Positions 49,829 to 62,628 are shown, counted from the stretch's first letter. The stretch: 64,000 nucleotides of DNA from Rhodamnia argentea (GCF_020921035.1 NC_063150.1:12338001-12402000), one strand, 5' to 3'. The notes: generated from the letters alone by a model not told the origin. Translations and numbers: made by a program.

Positions 49829-52539
49829 ATGGCTGTTTCATCGGGATTTGACTACGAGGTGTTCCTGAGCTTTAGAGGACAGGATACTCGAGCAGGTTTT
49901 TCCGACTTCCTTTATGTCAGCCTGAATGAAGCGGGAATCCGTGCGTGCAGAGACGACGAAGAGCTGCGCATCGGGGAAGAGATTGGCCCGGAGCTTCTCC
50001 AAGCAATCAAGCAGTCAAGAATCTCCATACCCATCTTCTCAAAACGGTATGCCTCTAGCAAATGGTGCCTGATGGAGTTGGTCCAGATGGTGGAGTGCAA
50101 GAAAAACATGGGACAGAAGATCATGCCCATCTTCTACGACGTGGAACCTTCCGAGGTTCGGTCCCAAACAGGCGGGTATGGACAGGCCTTCATTTAGCAC
50201 GAAAGCAAGAGGCGTTATAGTGATGGAACTATTAGCGAGTGGAAGGCTGCTCTTGGTGAAGTTGGGGCATTAAAGGGATGGGACCTCCAAAGTAAGCCCA
50301 ACAGGTGACTATTTTTCGAAGATTAAGACTAGCAATAGCTTGGATCCTTGGAATGCAACTTAGTTCTGATCGAGGGCTTGCTGAGTTTGTGTTATTCGAG
50401 AATTGAAGTAGAATCCATTTCTAGAAAAGTTAGAAATCATTCGGATAAGTCCATTTCCACTCTTTTGTTTTCAAATGACATTCACTAGTTCATATCATTT
50501 CAGGAAGGAGTCTAAACAAACCCCGTTGCTAATTTTTCTAATTCCATGTTTTTGCAACTCCACAACTATCAGGCTCCAAGGTGACTTCGTGAAAACAGTC
50601 GTCAAGGAGGTTTTCCGTGAGTTGAAAAAGGGTTGTTTGGCATTATCGAATTGCTTGGTTAAAGTTGACAACCACGTGAGTAAAATCATGAGAACAATCG
50701 GCCCTCGGACACATGAAACACGGATCATTGGTATCCACGGAATGGGTGGTGTTGGAAAGACCACTCTTGCCAAAATCATCTACAATCAACTTTCACCTGA
50801 TTTTGAGTACCGTTGTTTCCTTTCTGGCATTTGAGAAACTTCAGAGGTAAAGGGTGTTGAGTACTTGCAGAATCAACTAATCTCCAACGTCCTCAAGAAG
50901 AAATGGATAAGCATAAGCAACAAAGACGAAGGGATTGAGAAGATTAAAGATAGGTTGTGTGGTAAAAGGATCCTCCTTCTCCTTGATGATGTTGACGGAA
51001 AGAATCAATTGAATGCACTTATGGGCAAGCGCGATTGGTTCGGGGAAGGAAGTAAGGTTATCCTCACCAGTAGAAACAAAGAGGTTCTTAACGTTCCTGA
51101 AGTGGATTGGACCTATGAACTTAACTGCATGGATTTCGACAAATCTCCTGAACTTTTCAGCAAACATGCTTTCAAAAGAGATTGTCCTTTGGATGATTAT
51201 CTCGCCCATTCCAAAAAGGCGGTAGGTATTGCTGGAGGTCTTCCTCTGGCTCTCGAGGTTATAGGTTCGCTTTTATCGTGCAACAGTAAAAAAACGTGGG
51301 ATGGCATACTGAAAAAGTTGGAAAAAGTTCCTCATGAGGAAGTCAGCAGTAAGCTCAAGATAAGTTACGAGGCACTAGATGCTCGGCAAAAGCACATCTT
51401 TCTCGATATAGCTTGTTTTTTCATTGGATGTGACATTGAAATTACAATCCACATGTGGGATGAGACTTCATTTTTTCCGGAAGAAGCTTTGGGAGTGCTG
51501 CAGCATATGTCCTTGGTAAAGATCACAAGACAAAATACATTGTGGATGCATGATGTAATAAGGGATTTGGGGCGAGAAATCATCCGCCAACAAAGTAATA
51601 TGGTAAGAGAGAAGCAGACTAGGGTGTGGGATGCTGATGAAGCGTTACATTTGATGACGACAAACCAGGTAAAAGCTCCCTGCTACCACTGCAATTTGGC
51701 TACTTTCCCCTTTATGATGACCCAAAACAGGAGGAGGTTAATAATGCGTTCCCCCTTTGGCAGGACAAGAAAAAAGTTGAAGCTCTCCGTCTCTGGTGTC
51801 GCGGTAAGGCAGAACACCGTTTCGCCGACGAGGACTTCATGAGACTTCCGAATCTAAGGTTCCTTGTGATTCATGGCGGGTCGAAAGGGAGCTGGCTTTT
51901 GGATCTTATGTATCAGAAAAATATCTTTCAAATGATGCTTGGAGTAGTCAGGAGTTTATCTCCGGAACTTCATCGTTTGATCAACTTTTTCCGAAAGAAG
52001 TCGCATCTACTTCCGAAATTGCGGTGGCTTGCTTGGAATACTATTCCTCTAGACTTTGACATAGCCGAACTATCCATGAGGAATCTAGTCGTTCTCAGTC
52101 TATCACGGAGCTCCATCACCCACCATTGGGACGGTTGGAGCCATATAAAGGTGTGACATATGCTAGGAACTTCTATCTGCTCATCCCAGAACTTGATCGT
52201 TTCATGATTTTTTTTATCTCTCTGTCGTTGCAGATGGCGAAGAGCTTAAAAGTTCTGATTTTGTCGAGTTGCTGCAACTTGGTTACGACGCCCGACTTCT
52301 CAGGACTTGAAAATTTAGAACGGTTGATCTTGAAGGACTGTATAAGGTTGGTTAGAGTCGACGAATCCGTCGGTCGATTACAGCGCTTGGTTTTCTCAGA
52401 TGTCAGGTTTTGCTTGCGACTTCGTAGCTTGCCAAATGAGATTTATATGCTAGAATCTTTGGAAGAGCTCCATATTCAAGGCACACCAATACAGGCCAAT
52501 ATGGGCTATTGCCCACGCTATCGCCCACGCTATCGATAA
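49829..52539 (+). pseudogene. TIR-NB-LRR disease resistance gene, copy 2 (two nonsense mutations, LRR truncated)
   Basis: Four exons parallel to copy 1: 49829-50304 (TIR, the same 476 nt as copy 1), 50573-51668 (NB-ARC), 51764-52150 and 52234-52539 (LRR start). Two in-frame stops break it: TAG at 50195-50197 where copy 1 has GAG, and TGA at 50832-50834 where copy 1 has CGA. Only 122 residues of TIR, still with the WCLMEL glutamate, would be made from the ATG. The rest reads cleanly: GMGGVGKTT, LLLLDDVD, VILTSRN, GGLPLALEVIG, DIACFFIG, WMHD. The 1-nt loss of copy 1 is absent here, so the two copies were disabled separately. The LRR stops at nearly the same place as copy 1, suggesting the parent was already short. 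A TIR-only product is possible but untested. Confidence 0.88.
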
Positions 52540-53340
52540 CAGATAGCACAAAGAGAATAGTGAAGAAGATTAATGCTGTTGTACCATGTTTGTCGCTCTC
52601 TGTGTTGCGTTCTTGCGCAGTTTCTTGAACGTCTGTAAAATTCCGTTCGCTGGACATTGGAAATTCGTTTCTTTGAATGGTAGCTACGTAACATCGATGA
52701 TAAATTCTACATTATTGAAATTCGTCCGATCGGTATACTGCCGATCAGGCTACTAGTTGTGATTCACAAAGGAAGATCTTCCTCGACAAAGCTTTGCGCA
52801 AAGGAAGTCGGCGTGCAAGTTGTAGTCACGTAAACGAAACGAACGGGGATACCTATTCGGACGAAGATTTTCCTCAATAAAGCTTGGCTCGAGCAGTGAT
52901 AAGGTAACAAAACAATCTCAAAGAAGTAGTGGTAAGCTTTTGCATGGTTAACATCAGAGAAAAGCTACTGAACATCTCAAATTATGCCAACCATGATAAA
53001 TTTATAACTACTTATTTTTTGACACAAAAAATCTCAACCTTGTACTCGCGTGGAAAGTTTACCATTTATTAAAGTTCTGTCAACAAACATAGTCCAAAAT
53101 GTACCCCCTTGAACAATAAAAGGCAAACGGTACTGATATGGCACCCGTGCGATTTAAGTGAAATAAGAACAAGTTGGTCTGGCTAGAAAATTATATTATG
53201 CAGCCTTAATGGAAGATAAATGTCTTATATGAATACAAGTTTATGACTTTTGGTGCCACAAGAAAAAAGTCGTGGTAAATGTGTCATGGCATGCATAGTT
53301 TGGGGCTTTTGATGTCACGAAAAAAGTTTATGATAAAGAG
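52540..53340. other. Intergenic, no gene recognised
   Basis: The first 100 bases are the 3' flank of TNL copy 2 (matched downstream of copy 1). The rest is AT-rich without recognisable features. Confidence 0.45.
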
Positions 53341-53560
53341 TTAATACCACGAAAAAATTCAAACTAGTAAACTTGTACAAATTTATCCGAAATAATTTTT
53401 TGACTACAAAAAACCCCAAACTAGTATACCCGCGATAAATTTACTCCAAACTATACCACCAAAAACCTAAAATCGGTACATTTATGATGAATTTACCCCA
53501 AATTTTTATTTTGAACGACAAAAACCCTAAACGGGTACACTTGTAATAACTTTACCATCC
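53341..53560. repeat. Degenerate ~55-bp tandem array
   Basis: At least four imperfect units follow each other, each with an ACCCYAAA-type word, then GTAYACTTGTRATAA and TTTACCCCAAA-like words. They start at about 53341, 53403, 53457 and 53513. A related unit occurs near 53030. There is no coding function. Confidence 0.55.
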
Positions 53561-53743
53561 GTCGATTTCTGTTAAAATTTACCGTCAAATTGCTGAGTTG
53601 GATCGCATGTGGCGCTTAACAAGTGTACCGATTTAGAATTTTACCCTCTCTTTATCACATGTGTATTAATTTGAAAGTTTTTCATGATATTAATTTAATT
53701 TAATCGAAATCAACGGAGGATAAATCTGTCATAAGCACCATGA

Positions 53744-53857
53744 TCTTGGTCGCGTAATAGCAGGCTTACTTGTAGTTGGGAAAAGTAATAATTCTAGTTG
53801 GAAATAGGCCTGCCTTTTTACAATGTTCTTGGTCGCGTAATAGCGTGCTTACTTGTT
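53744..53857. repeat. Direct repeat, 83 bp apart, upstream of DUS2
   Basis: TCTTGGTCGCGTAATAGC with following GCTTACTTGT occurs at 53744 and again at 53827. It lies about 300 bp before the DUS2 start codon and could belong to the promoter. Confidence 0.7.
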
Positions 53858-54146
53858 TCCCTCCAGCACGAGCCCATTTACTCTTTTTATTGGGCAGACT
53901 CGCCTCAGGCGGCCTCTCTCGCCTCTTGGTCCTCTCCTCCGTTCGTTCTGCTCCTCCTCACGCTCCGCGAAGCCAGCCGGAGGCTACGGCGAGCTCCATC
54001 CGGCGGCGGCGCCGCCATCGAAAGCTGTTCGCTTTCCGGTACGATACGGTTTCAGAGTCATCGGCATCACACGCGTCGTCGAAGACGTGCCGTGCTTCCA
54101 GAAGGGCGAATTGGTCGAGTTCCCGCGGTGTTTCCTTCCGCCGAAT

Positions 54147-57100
54147 ATGGAGTACGAGAACAAGCATGTTCTCGCTCCTATGGTTCGAGTCGTGAGTTCA
54201 AAAACCTCCTTAAAACCCTTCTGTTTGTCTCACATCATCGTCCTTCGATCTATTGTGGAAAATTTTGGGTGACGAATTTCGAAATTTTGCAGGGGACGTT
54301 GCCTTTGAGGTTGCTTGCTGCTCAGTATGGTGCCGATATAACGTACGGAGAGGAGATTATTGACCACAAATTACTTAAATGCGAGCGGAGAATAAACGGT
54401 ACGGTGTGCACCTGCTTTTGAAGGAAATCTGGTAAAACTCTATTGTTAATGTGTTATGTGGTGAATGGATTGTGGTTCGTTTCCATGCCTACAGCGTGAA
54501 CAGGAGAATCTGACATGAATTTAACAAGTAGTTGATAATATATGTTGTAGCAGATACGTTGGACAGATCTTTTCAGATATTGATGCTTTTGTTTGTTTAG
54601 GCTTGGTTTGTTTTGTGAAAAACGAATAATGAAAACATTTTACGAGATATAGGCAATTATTTTTAGGAAAATGTTTTCGAAATCATTCATTTGTCGCAAA
54701 ACAAGCCGAACCTTAAATTCTCACCCAACTACTTTCAAGTCGCTGTTGGCCTAGGCTAATAGTCTAGAACTTGCTGTCAGGAAGTTTCAATCGTTTTGTA
54801 TTTTGATAAGTAAGGTAACGAGAGAAAAACTTTGAAAGTGGGCTTGCTAGCTGAAGCTAGGTGAGTTTCAATCTTGTAACACATCTTTCACCTGAAAAAT
54901 AAAAGCGATTTCCATGAGCAGGCAAGCAAGTTTGACCTAGTCTCACTGTGATTTTTGAGGGAGAGAGAGAGAGAGAGTGACATTCTGAAGGGGGAAACCC
55001 AAGACCCATTACTTCACTCTTTTCCCATCCATTCCATCATCTTCTCCATTCCAGACGCGGGCGATAAATTTTTCCCATTTTCTTTTCCGTCACTCTGCAT
55101 TCTCTCAAACATAAAGAGAGGTAATGGGATTTTCACTTCCCTCATATTCTTCCAATATTCTTCTTATGAAAATTAAGGGTACTAGTATAATTGGTAAGAC
55201 CTGCAGGTAGATGCTCAAATAGAGAATAACTAGATTTTTTTTGCATCACATGGATATTCCTTTCAGCTACAAACATTTACTAGACCAGTAGCAGGTTTTA
55301 TCTTATGATGGTAGTCATTTCTCAATAAAATTTCCAGAGAAGATAGGTTTTGATATCTGGATTCCTCGAGTTTTACTAATAAGCAAGTGACTTTCTACTC
55401 TTCTGATCATTGTTTTCCAGCTAAAGCACTTTCACATGGGGGCTTCTATTTAAGTACCTTAGCAAATAAGCGCTTGATGCTTTGTGTTGATATTTTACCG
55501 GTAAACATCAAGTGGAAAACTTATCGTCTATTGCTCAGGTTCACTGACATTTACTTATGCTCCAAGATGATATATGGTAGGCCTTGGAGATGATAATGAC
55601 ATATATTGGCTACATTTTAACTAAGCCAATTGTTCATTTAGTCCTTGATCCTAATTTTCTCGCTCTCCTTATATAAATGGAAAGTCATAAGGTGAGTTTG
55701 AAAATGCCTTGACTTTGGGACTTTGCCTTGAAAAAGGGGCCTTGACTCAAGCCTTTATATTGAAAACAAAATGTTGTCTGGTATTTGGTATTTCAAGCAC
55801 TTATTGTGGCTTAACTTTAAAATGAAACCAAGGTAAAGAAAAAAGAAGGAGAAGTGCAGAGAACTAGAGAATCGTCGAGGGCAGGACATGGCAGGGATGT
55901 AAGGCCTCAATTAACGTCCAGCTGCTTAATGAGAATAAAATTCCTTAAAAGAAACATCCGGCTACATAGGAGACTTAATTGAATACTAATATCCCTTAGG
56001 ACTCTAAAATTGATTTGTAAAGTCCATCTTCCACCAAATCTTCATAGGAACATCAATATTTGAATAAATACCATATTGCATGGTTTTGTTGCGTGCATCA
56101 GAAATCTTGTGAGGAAAACTTCTCTTCTCTGAAGTTTTATTTTCTCTTTCATCAGAGCGCATTGCTTCCACAGATTTTGTGGAGAAAGGAACAGAGAACG
56201 TTGTTTTTAGAACGTGCAAGCTAGAACGGGATCATGTAGTCTTTCAAATGGGTACTTCTGATGCCGTGAGGGCTCTACATGCTGCAGAGATAGTGTAAGC
56301 GACATGTGATATCTTGCCTTGCAGTAGGATAGCATGTTAGCTTAACAACTTCCTCTGACAATTGATTTGCATATCCAACATATATTTGGGTTTCCCTATG
56401 ATATTTTGTTTTGCTCAAGTTGAGCAATTCACCTTTAATGGCATTTGAAGATTCTTCTGGGAAGCTATCAAGCAGTCATTTATTTTGTTCTGCACTTTTA
56501 GTTTTGCTGCCACACCAATTAAGAACTCTGAAATGCTGATTTGCTTCTAGTCATGAAATACATGTCACATAAGTAGTCAGGATGCTGGGGCACTCTTGGT
56601 TTTTTTTTTTTTTTTTTACTCTTGGTACTTCATTAGTTGTATTATTGTCACGCTTCAACAAGAGTGAATAGTCATGGAGCAGGAGTTTCTATGAAATAAG
56701 TTTTTACAGTTTTGGCTTGTTCAGTAAACTAGATACTCTCACAATGATTTCGTTTTATTTGAGTTGCAGTAGGATGACCTGGGAATGGTACAGGCATTGC
56801 TGGAAATGCCCTTATATGTAAATTCCGAAATGAAGCAATTTTGTTATCAATGGGATTGTGAACCATGTTTGTTTTGAATATCGCCTCAGAATGCTATCTC
56901 TGATAGCATTTCTGAGATTCATGGGGAAATGTTATTAATTGAAAAGAATGACAGATTTAATCCTAAGGAGGAATGAATGAAATAGGTGAGAGAAATTTAG
57001 CTAATTAAATGTAGTAGTAACTAAAGATGATCAATTGGAAGTTTGAAAAAGGTTGCAATTTGTTGAATTTTGCCTTTTGCTTTCACCTGTTCTTGTAGGG

Positions 57101-60100
57101 TTGGAATTGGACTTAATATTGAACACCTGAAACTGTTAAAGCAGGCAAATATGGGTACGTAGTCATTTGAAAACATATGTCCATGGAGTTTGCTTAGTGG
57201 TGAAGGAATGGACATGCGAACTAGTAGAATGCATGGAATCCCATGTTTGCACCACCTATTTCAGGTTTGGCTCATGTCTTACATGAGGTTGTTGGGCATA
57301 CATGAGTTAGGGGTTTATCTACTTAAGATTTGTTTCTGTTTAAGAAATTTTTTTTTTTATGTAGATATTATACTGAATCTTGCGCTTTGGTGGGAAAGCA
57401 AAACTTTGGAGAGAGAGAGCAAACTAATTACTTAGCATAAGCTCTCCCAAACACAGCCATAAGTTCTGCTATGGAGCTTTCTTGCAAAATATCCAGGGAA
57501 AAGTTGTGTATGTGACCTGTTTAAAGACACTAATCCTAGATTTTTAAAATTGGCCTGCCCTGGTAGAAGTTGGTGTAGGTGGTCCATAAAAGGTAAGGAA
57601 AATTATACACTGCCTACCTGTAAAACAGTCCATTGTCCCATGACCTAGCTCACTAATTAAATGTATCAAATCAGCTCTTTCAAATTGTATCTAGAGGAAT
57701 CGGATTTTCACAAACCCTCCTGGATGTTTTAGATGTCTATGGACAAATTTACACAGTTGTGTTTCAGTTGTATGTGAATTTTGCTTGAATGTGTTTGACC
57801 TCCCTCCCTCCCTCCAGTCGTAACTCGTAAGTGAAATTACAGTAATTTAGAACGGTTGTTCGGTGTTGATGGAACGTCGCATCATATTCTTCCTCCCCCT
57901 ATTTGTGCTGAGTGCTGGTGGATGATTGCCTAGAGGTAGGGAGGCTCTATTGTGAGAGAGGAAGAGCCATTGAATGAGAAATGGAGCCTGACTTTGTCGA
58001 GCAACTTTTGACATGGAACATATATCTTTAAACCACATTGCTTGGGCTTTCTGAGCTGGAAGTGGGTGATGCCTGATTCTGCTCACATTATCCAGAAAAT
58101 TAGTTTTTTAGTTTAATGAGTGATTGATCGCTTGTTTTATATTTTTCTTCACTTTTTTCCAATTGATGTTGGTCTAAAATTTGGATGAAACAGTGTCGTC
58201 TCCTACTTATTCTGACATGGTTTTGTTATTCCCAGGTGTAAAGATGTTGCTGCGGTAGATATTAATATGGGATGCCCAAGGTCATTTTCTTTGAGTGGAG
58301 GCATGGGGGCTGCACTACTGAACAAACCAGAGCTCATTCATGATGTACGCATCACCGACCTTTCTCTGGCTGATACTGAAAACATCACTCTTTGTATTCT
58401 ACTTCAGATCGCTAAAGAATCTAATACATTTTATTACTTTCTCATGTGCAATTCAGATTTTGACTACCTTGAAGAGGAACATGGACACACCAGTTACATG
58501 TAAGATTCGACTTCTCAAGCATTCTCACGATACAGTAGAACTAGCAAGGAGAATTGAAAAAACAGGTGTCTCTGCGCTTGCTGTTCATGGAAGGTAATGA
58601 CAAAAAAAAACAGCTCTAATGGTTATTCTGCTATAGGGTTTGGCACCCATTATACTTTATCAACTAAATAAAGGATAAGACAACCACATTGAAAACACGT
58701 GAGCTTGTCAAAGATAGGACTATAGCTTTAAATTTCATTGGATTGAGTAGATCAACTATTTCATTTGACTCAATCATTTGATTGAATTGAGTAAATCAAC
58801 TATTGCATTTGATTCAATCAAGTACCCATAAGATAGTTAATCGGAATGCTGATGAATGCTTATTGACTTTCACAATTCTTAATGTTGTTCAAGAAATCAA
58901 TTATGATGTTGGATGTAATTAATTCATAACAAGCAAACTTGAAAAGAAATGAAAAGGCACTCTCACAGGTGCCATCTTCCACAAATTTTGCATTCTCTCT
59001 TTGAAATTTATGAATTTGAAGACAAAATGTTTTCTCTACTCCATAATTGCATTTTTTGTTTGTTACATGTTATGATTATCACCTGAATCCAGCACAAAGT
59101 TTAGATATGTAGCTATTGCAACGAATTAGATTTGCACTTGTAATGTTCGATTTGCTTGACAACGGGTCCTAAATGCTCTTTATATTCATGTAGTCTCCCT
59201 CCACCTATAAGCTTAAGTTTCTGGTTTGGACAAATGCCACCCAAGTTGAGTGACCACCCGTGGAACTTACCTAAACAAACGTCCATACTATGAATTGACA
59301 TATGGTATGCAGATCACAATGACGTTGCAAGTTTTGAGAAAGAAATCACATAAAAGGTTGTTTCTGTACAACTCCTCATTGAAAGATATGCTGACTTCAG
59401 CATTTCCAGCAGATAGTTTATATCATTGATTTTACAATATCAACTGCCTGTCGAAATAGCAAATCAAGAGTGAACTTGAAAATTTTATGTAGTAGAGACG
59501 TGAACTGTTTACTGCATAATACTTACCTTACCCAAAAAAAAAAAAAATGTTTACTGCATACTAAGCAAGTAATTTCTGGAATTTTGTGCCACCAATCTGA
59601 TGCATGATGACCATCGTTAATGCCATTTATGTGATATTTTATATTTGGTTATTCTATGAGAAATTGCAGAAGAGTATCAGATCGACCGAGAGATCCTGCT
59701 AAATGGGATGAGATTGCTGATATTGTTGCAGCCCTATCTATTCCAGTTATAGCAAATGGTGATGTCTTTGAGTATGATGATTTCCAGTATATTAAAGTTG
59801 CAACAGGTAAATGGAGCGCATTCAATGACTTGAAAGATTTAATGTTTCTGAGAAATTTTGATTTGTGTATCTGATTGTCTGCAACCTTCTTTATCAAGTA
59901 TCGTATCATGTGTGTGATAAGAAGAATGCATTCTCAATTCGCTGTAGTGTTGTCAGTTTTGTAGTATCATAGTGTCACAATAACTCCGACTCTATACTAA
60001 CCAGTGACAAGTTGTGCTTCACATAGAAAACAGATATTCAAGGGATATATCTCAGATAATTTTGTATAATACTTTAAAACAAAGATAACATGTTTATTAG

Positions 60101-62077
60101 CGTTAAAATAGAAAAAGTGTCGAATTCTTTACGGATTCTTTTTAGACAAATCCTGGTGTCTATAATTTTCTCAAAAGGTGAGTCGGACACACAGATCCAC
60201 AACCACACCTTATCCACACACCCAAGTCCATGTAATATAGCTAACAGACCTATTAAAAGAGTGTCCAGATGCGTACCCTTTCCTAATGCTTTGCTACCAT
60301 GTTGAGTAATTATTTCCACTAACAGCTGAAGATGCTGAGAAATGTGCCCGCAATGTAGATCTTATATCATAATAAGACTCAATTGACAAGCACATTTACT
60401 TTTCTTGACTTTGTTTCGCAGTAAGTTTCAAGCTTTCAGAATGGTACCAATAGTTTCAGGCATTTTGTTCCTTGTTTTCTTAGGTGCCTCGTCAGTGATG
60501 GTTGCAAGGGGAGCTTTGTGGAATGCTTCTATTTTCTCTTCTGAGGGAAAAGTACCTTGGGAAGATGTCAAAAGGGAATATATTAGGAAGGTACTTCTTC
60601 AAGATTGTCAATCGACAATTTTTGTTTGTTGAGTATCTTCTCTTTATGCTTGAATAGGAGGAATTCACCAGTTTCTGTTTTCGGATTCAGAGCATCTTGT
60701 GGGACAATGATGTTAAAAGCACGAAGCACTCACTCAAGGAAATGATAATGCACTATTCATGCCTTGAACTGCCTGAGGGGAAGGCTGTGATCAAGTCAGA
60801 GACGCTGGCTGACTTAGCGTAAGTATCATCTTTTTGTTTCATGTTCTTGTTTCAGTTATGTTGACAAATTGCAGTTGCAGTTTCTAAATGCAATTATCCA
60901 TTTGGGCCTAAACATTTGAACGAAAATGCTTCTTCCCTACTTTAAAATTGATCCATCTGTTCGCCTGGTTTGTTGCTACCACCAGTTCAAGCGACTGGGT
61001 GCAGAAAGCAGTTCGATGCCAGCAGTTTCAGGGGAAAAAATCCTGCTAAGGGATCAAAACTTCAGAAAGCTTAATATTGATAGTCGCATGAATCCTTGGA
61101 GGCTGCTGAGAGAATTCATTAAACTTAATCACTTAAAGTCATTAGAATGGCAATATTGTATATTATCGCAGTAAATGTACTTTTTACCTTTTTTCTTGCT
61201 GTGCGTTAAGGAAGAACCTTTTAGGTCAAGTTTATGAAAAGATATGATCCAGATTTTGTCTGGGTGGCATGGATCTAACCTCAGGATACAGCATATAACA
61301 ATGGTTAATCTATTCCGGCTATTTGTGATGTTCTTGAGTGTACTGGATTAATGCCATTATGTAAAGAAAATTTCGATTCTTGTTTGAAATTTCATAATCA
61401 ATGGTCTCCTCTTGATCTTATTCCCCTCTTGCTATTTGTATCAAGGTTAGCATCCCTCCGCTTGACATATATTAGGATGGATGTCCACAAATATTTGCAC
61501 AAACTTGATGCTAGTCGCTAGAGCAGGCTTGCAAACTTGCAGATGATTTGTCTTCCTCCAAGGATTTGAGATGCTAAAAAGATATATTTAGACCGTTTGA
61601 ATCTATTGTATCAACATCTTTGAGAGTTGAGTTGAGCTAATGTTAGCTAGGTCTTTTTCCATGTGGACTTGAGGAAATATCGTGAGTCTGTCACAAGTTT
61701 TTCAATGTATAATGAGGTAGCTGCTAGAACATATCAGCATTGTCTGGAAACGAGTTTCTCCATCAAGTGATTGACTAAGGCCGAAGTTTGAACCTTTGAC
61801 CTTAGCATGGGATGCAAAAATTGTTCTCCGGTGGAATTCACTCATCTATTTCTTGCATAAATGGGGACAAAAAGGATAGAAAAATGAAATTCCTTGTCCA
61901 ATCCCTGTTAAATTAATTCTTGTTGGGTCTAATCTGTTATGTTCTTTTACTGATTTGTCCAATCTGTCATGATACGTTTACTGATTTATGTTTTTCATAA
62001 TTATCAGGCGACTCTATGGGGAGCAGGAGTACTACCAACGCGTAAAGAAAACCAGGTTCCAGGTTGATGTTGACTAG
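54147..62077 (+). CDS. DUS2: tRNA-dihydrouridine(20) synthase, DUS2 type
   Basis: Nine exons: 54147-54191, 54293-54398, 56156-56294, 58236-58344, 58457-58593, 59670-59806, 60484-60590, 60691-60818, 62008-62077. They sum to 978 nt and 325 residues, with every phase closing. The ATG opens MEYENKHVLAPMVRV, the usual start of the TIM barrel; the frame is open upstream but has no other ATG. Key sites: VDINMGCPRSFS with the catalytic cysteine at about 110, CKIRLL with the FMN-contact lysine near 149, AVHGR (near 177), IANGD (208-210) and VARGAL (231-236). In this family the flavoenzyme uses NAD(P)H to reduce uridine 20 of cytoplasmic tRNAs. The length is that of the short plant form; the double-stranded RNA domain of animal DUS2 is absent. 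Introns carry several small insertions. Confidence 0.92.
54597..54715. mobile_element. Tourist-like MITE in DUS2 intron 2
   Basis: A 113-bp foldback element (54600-54712) with ends GGCTTGGTTTGTTTTGTGAA and, inverted, GGTTCGGCTTGTTTTGCGAC. It is flanked by TTA on both sides (54597-54599, 54713-54715), the 3-bp duplication typical of PIF/Harbinger transposons. Confidence 0.75.
54961..54977. repeat. (GA)n microsatellite
   Basis: Short dinucleotide run in DUS2 intron 2. Confidence 0.9.
56592..56626 (-). mobile_element. Pure poly(T) insertion with 9-bp target duplication
   Basis: ACTCTTGGT at 56592-56600 and 56618-56626 flank 17 T and nothing else. It lies in DUS2 intron 3. It could be a tail-only retroposon or replication slippage; the exact direct repeat favours insertion. 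Confidence 0.6.
58741..58820. repeat. 44-bp-period repeat in DUS2 intron 5
   Basis: Two units of 36 bp, with common core ATCAACTATT and ending CAATCA, start at 58741 and 58785. Each unit begins with an ATTGAGT word and ends with its complement, so each can also fold on itself. Confidence 0.7.
59506..59560 (+). mobile_element. Homopolymer micro-insertion with exact 13-bp target duplication
   Basis: TGTTTACTGCATA occurs at 59506-59518 and 59548-59560. The insert is ATACTTACCTTACCC plus 14 A, in plus orientation, within DUS2 intron 5. Its CCTTACCC-A(n) end resembles the minus-strand end of the 31061 insertion. Confidence 0.75.
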
Positions 62078-62412
62078 TTCTTGTGATCCGACATGTGGTC
62101 TTACTCTTTTGCTTTTGTTCAATGTGAGGACAAGTTTTCCCAACTGTCTGCCCATTAGGTAGACCTACCTTCAAATGCTTCAAGATACTGAGAGTAACTT
62201 GGGTTAGTGCTTTGACCCAAAAAATGTACCGTCTGATTTTATCCGAATAGCCTTAAGAGGGTTGGTGTGAGAGAAGCACTAAGGTCTCTGCAGTATAGGG
62301 CATGAGGCGTCTGCTATAGCTTACCAAATTGAATTGGTTGTTCAGTAATATCCAAATGTTGACAATCAATGGGGTGTGGTATAGTACTGTATGTAGAAGT
62401 ATCCTTTTTCGG

Positions 62413-62628
62413 ACCACTTGTGTATATTTTTTTTCTTTTTATAATAACTGAGGTTTGCCACATGCGATGGACTATTCCGCAGAGTGGTGGTGGTATGCCA
62501 ATGCCACCGGGTAAGTCCCCAAGATATGGTCGTTGGGAGTCGAACCTGAGACCTCATCAATTTAACTGTCTAAGGCCCAGGAAGCTCAACCAACTCGTCC
62601 AACGCCTCATTGGCACCACTTATGTATA
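62413..62628 (-). mobile_element. tRNA-derived SINE with target-site duplications
   Basis: Body 62427-62614, minus strand. Near its 5' end is GACGAGTTGGTTGAGCTTCC (A-box region), then GGTTCGACTCC at about 62540, an exact polymerase III B-box. The 3' end is TTATTATAAAAAG plus an A-rich tail. ACCACTTGTGTATA (62413-62426) and ACCACTTATGTATA (62615-62628) flank it, differing at one base. The length, about 188 bp, suits a plant SINE. The position is about 350 bp past the DUS2 stop, possibly in the 3' UTR or just beyond. Confidence 0.88.

Noticed and set aside
53776-54272. Long open frames upstream of and across DUS2 exon 1
   Set aside because: One is in frame with DUS2 but has no ATG before MEYENK. 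The others shift frame through the GC-rich leader.
62480-62600. Possible functional tRNA gene on the minus strand
   Set aside because: A- and B-box-like sequences are present, but there is no full cloverleaf, the transcript continues into a SINE body, and target duplications flank it.
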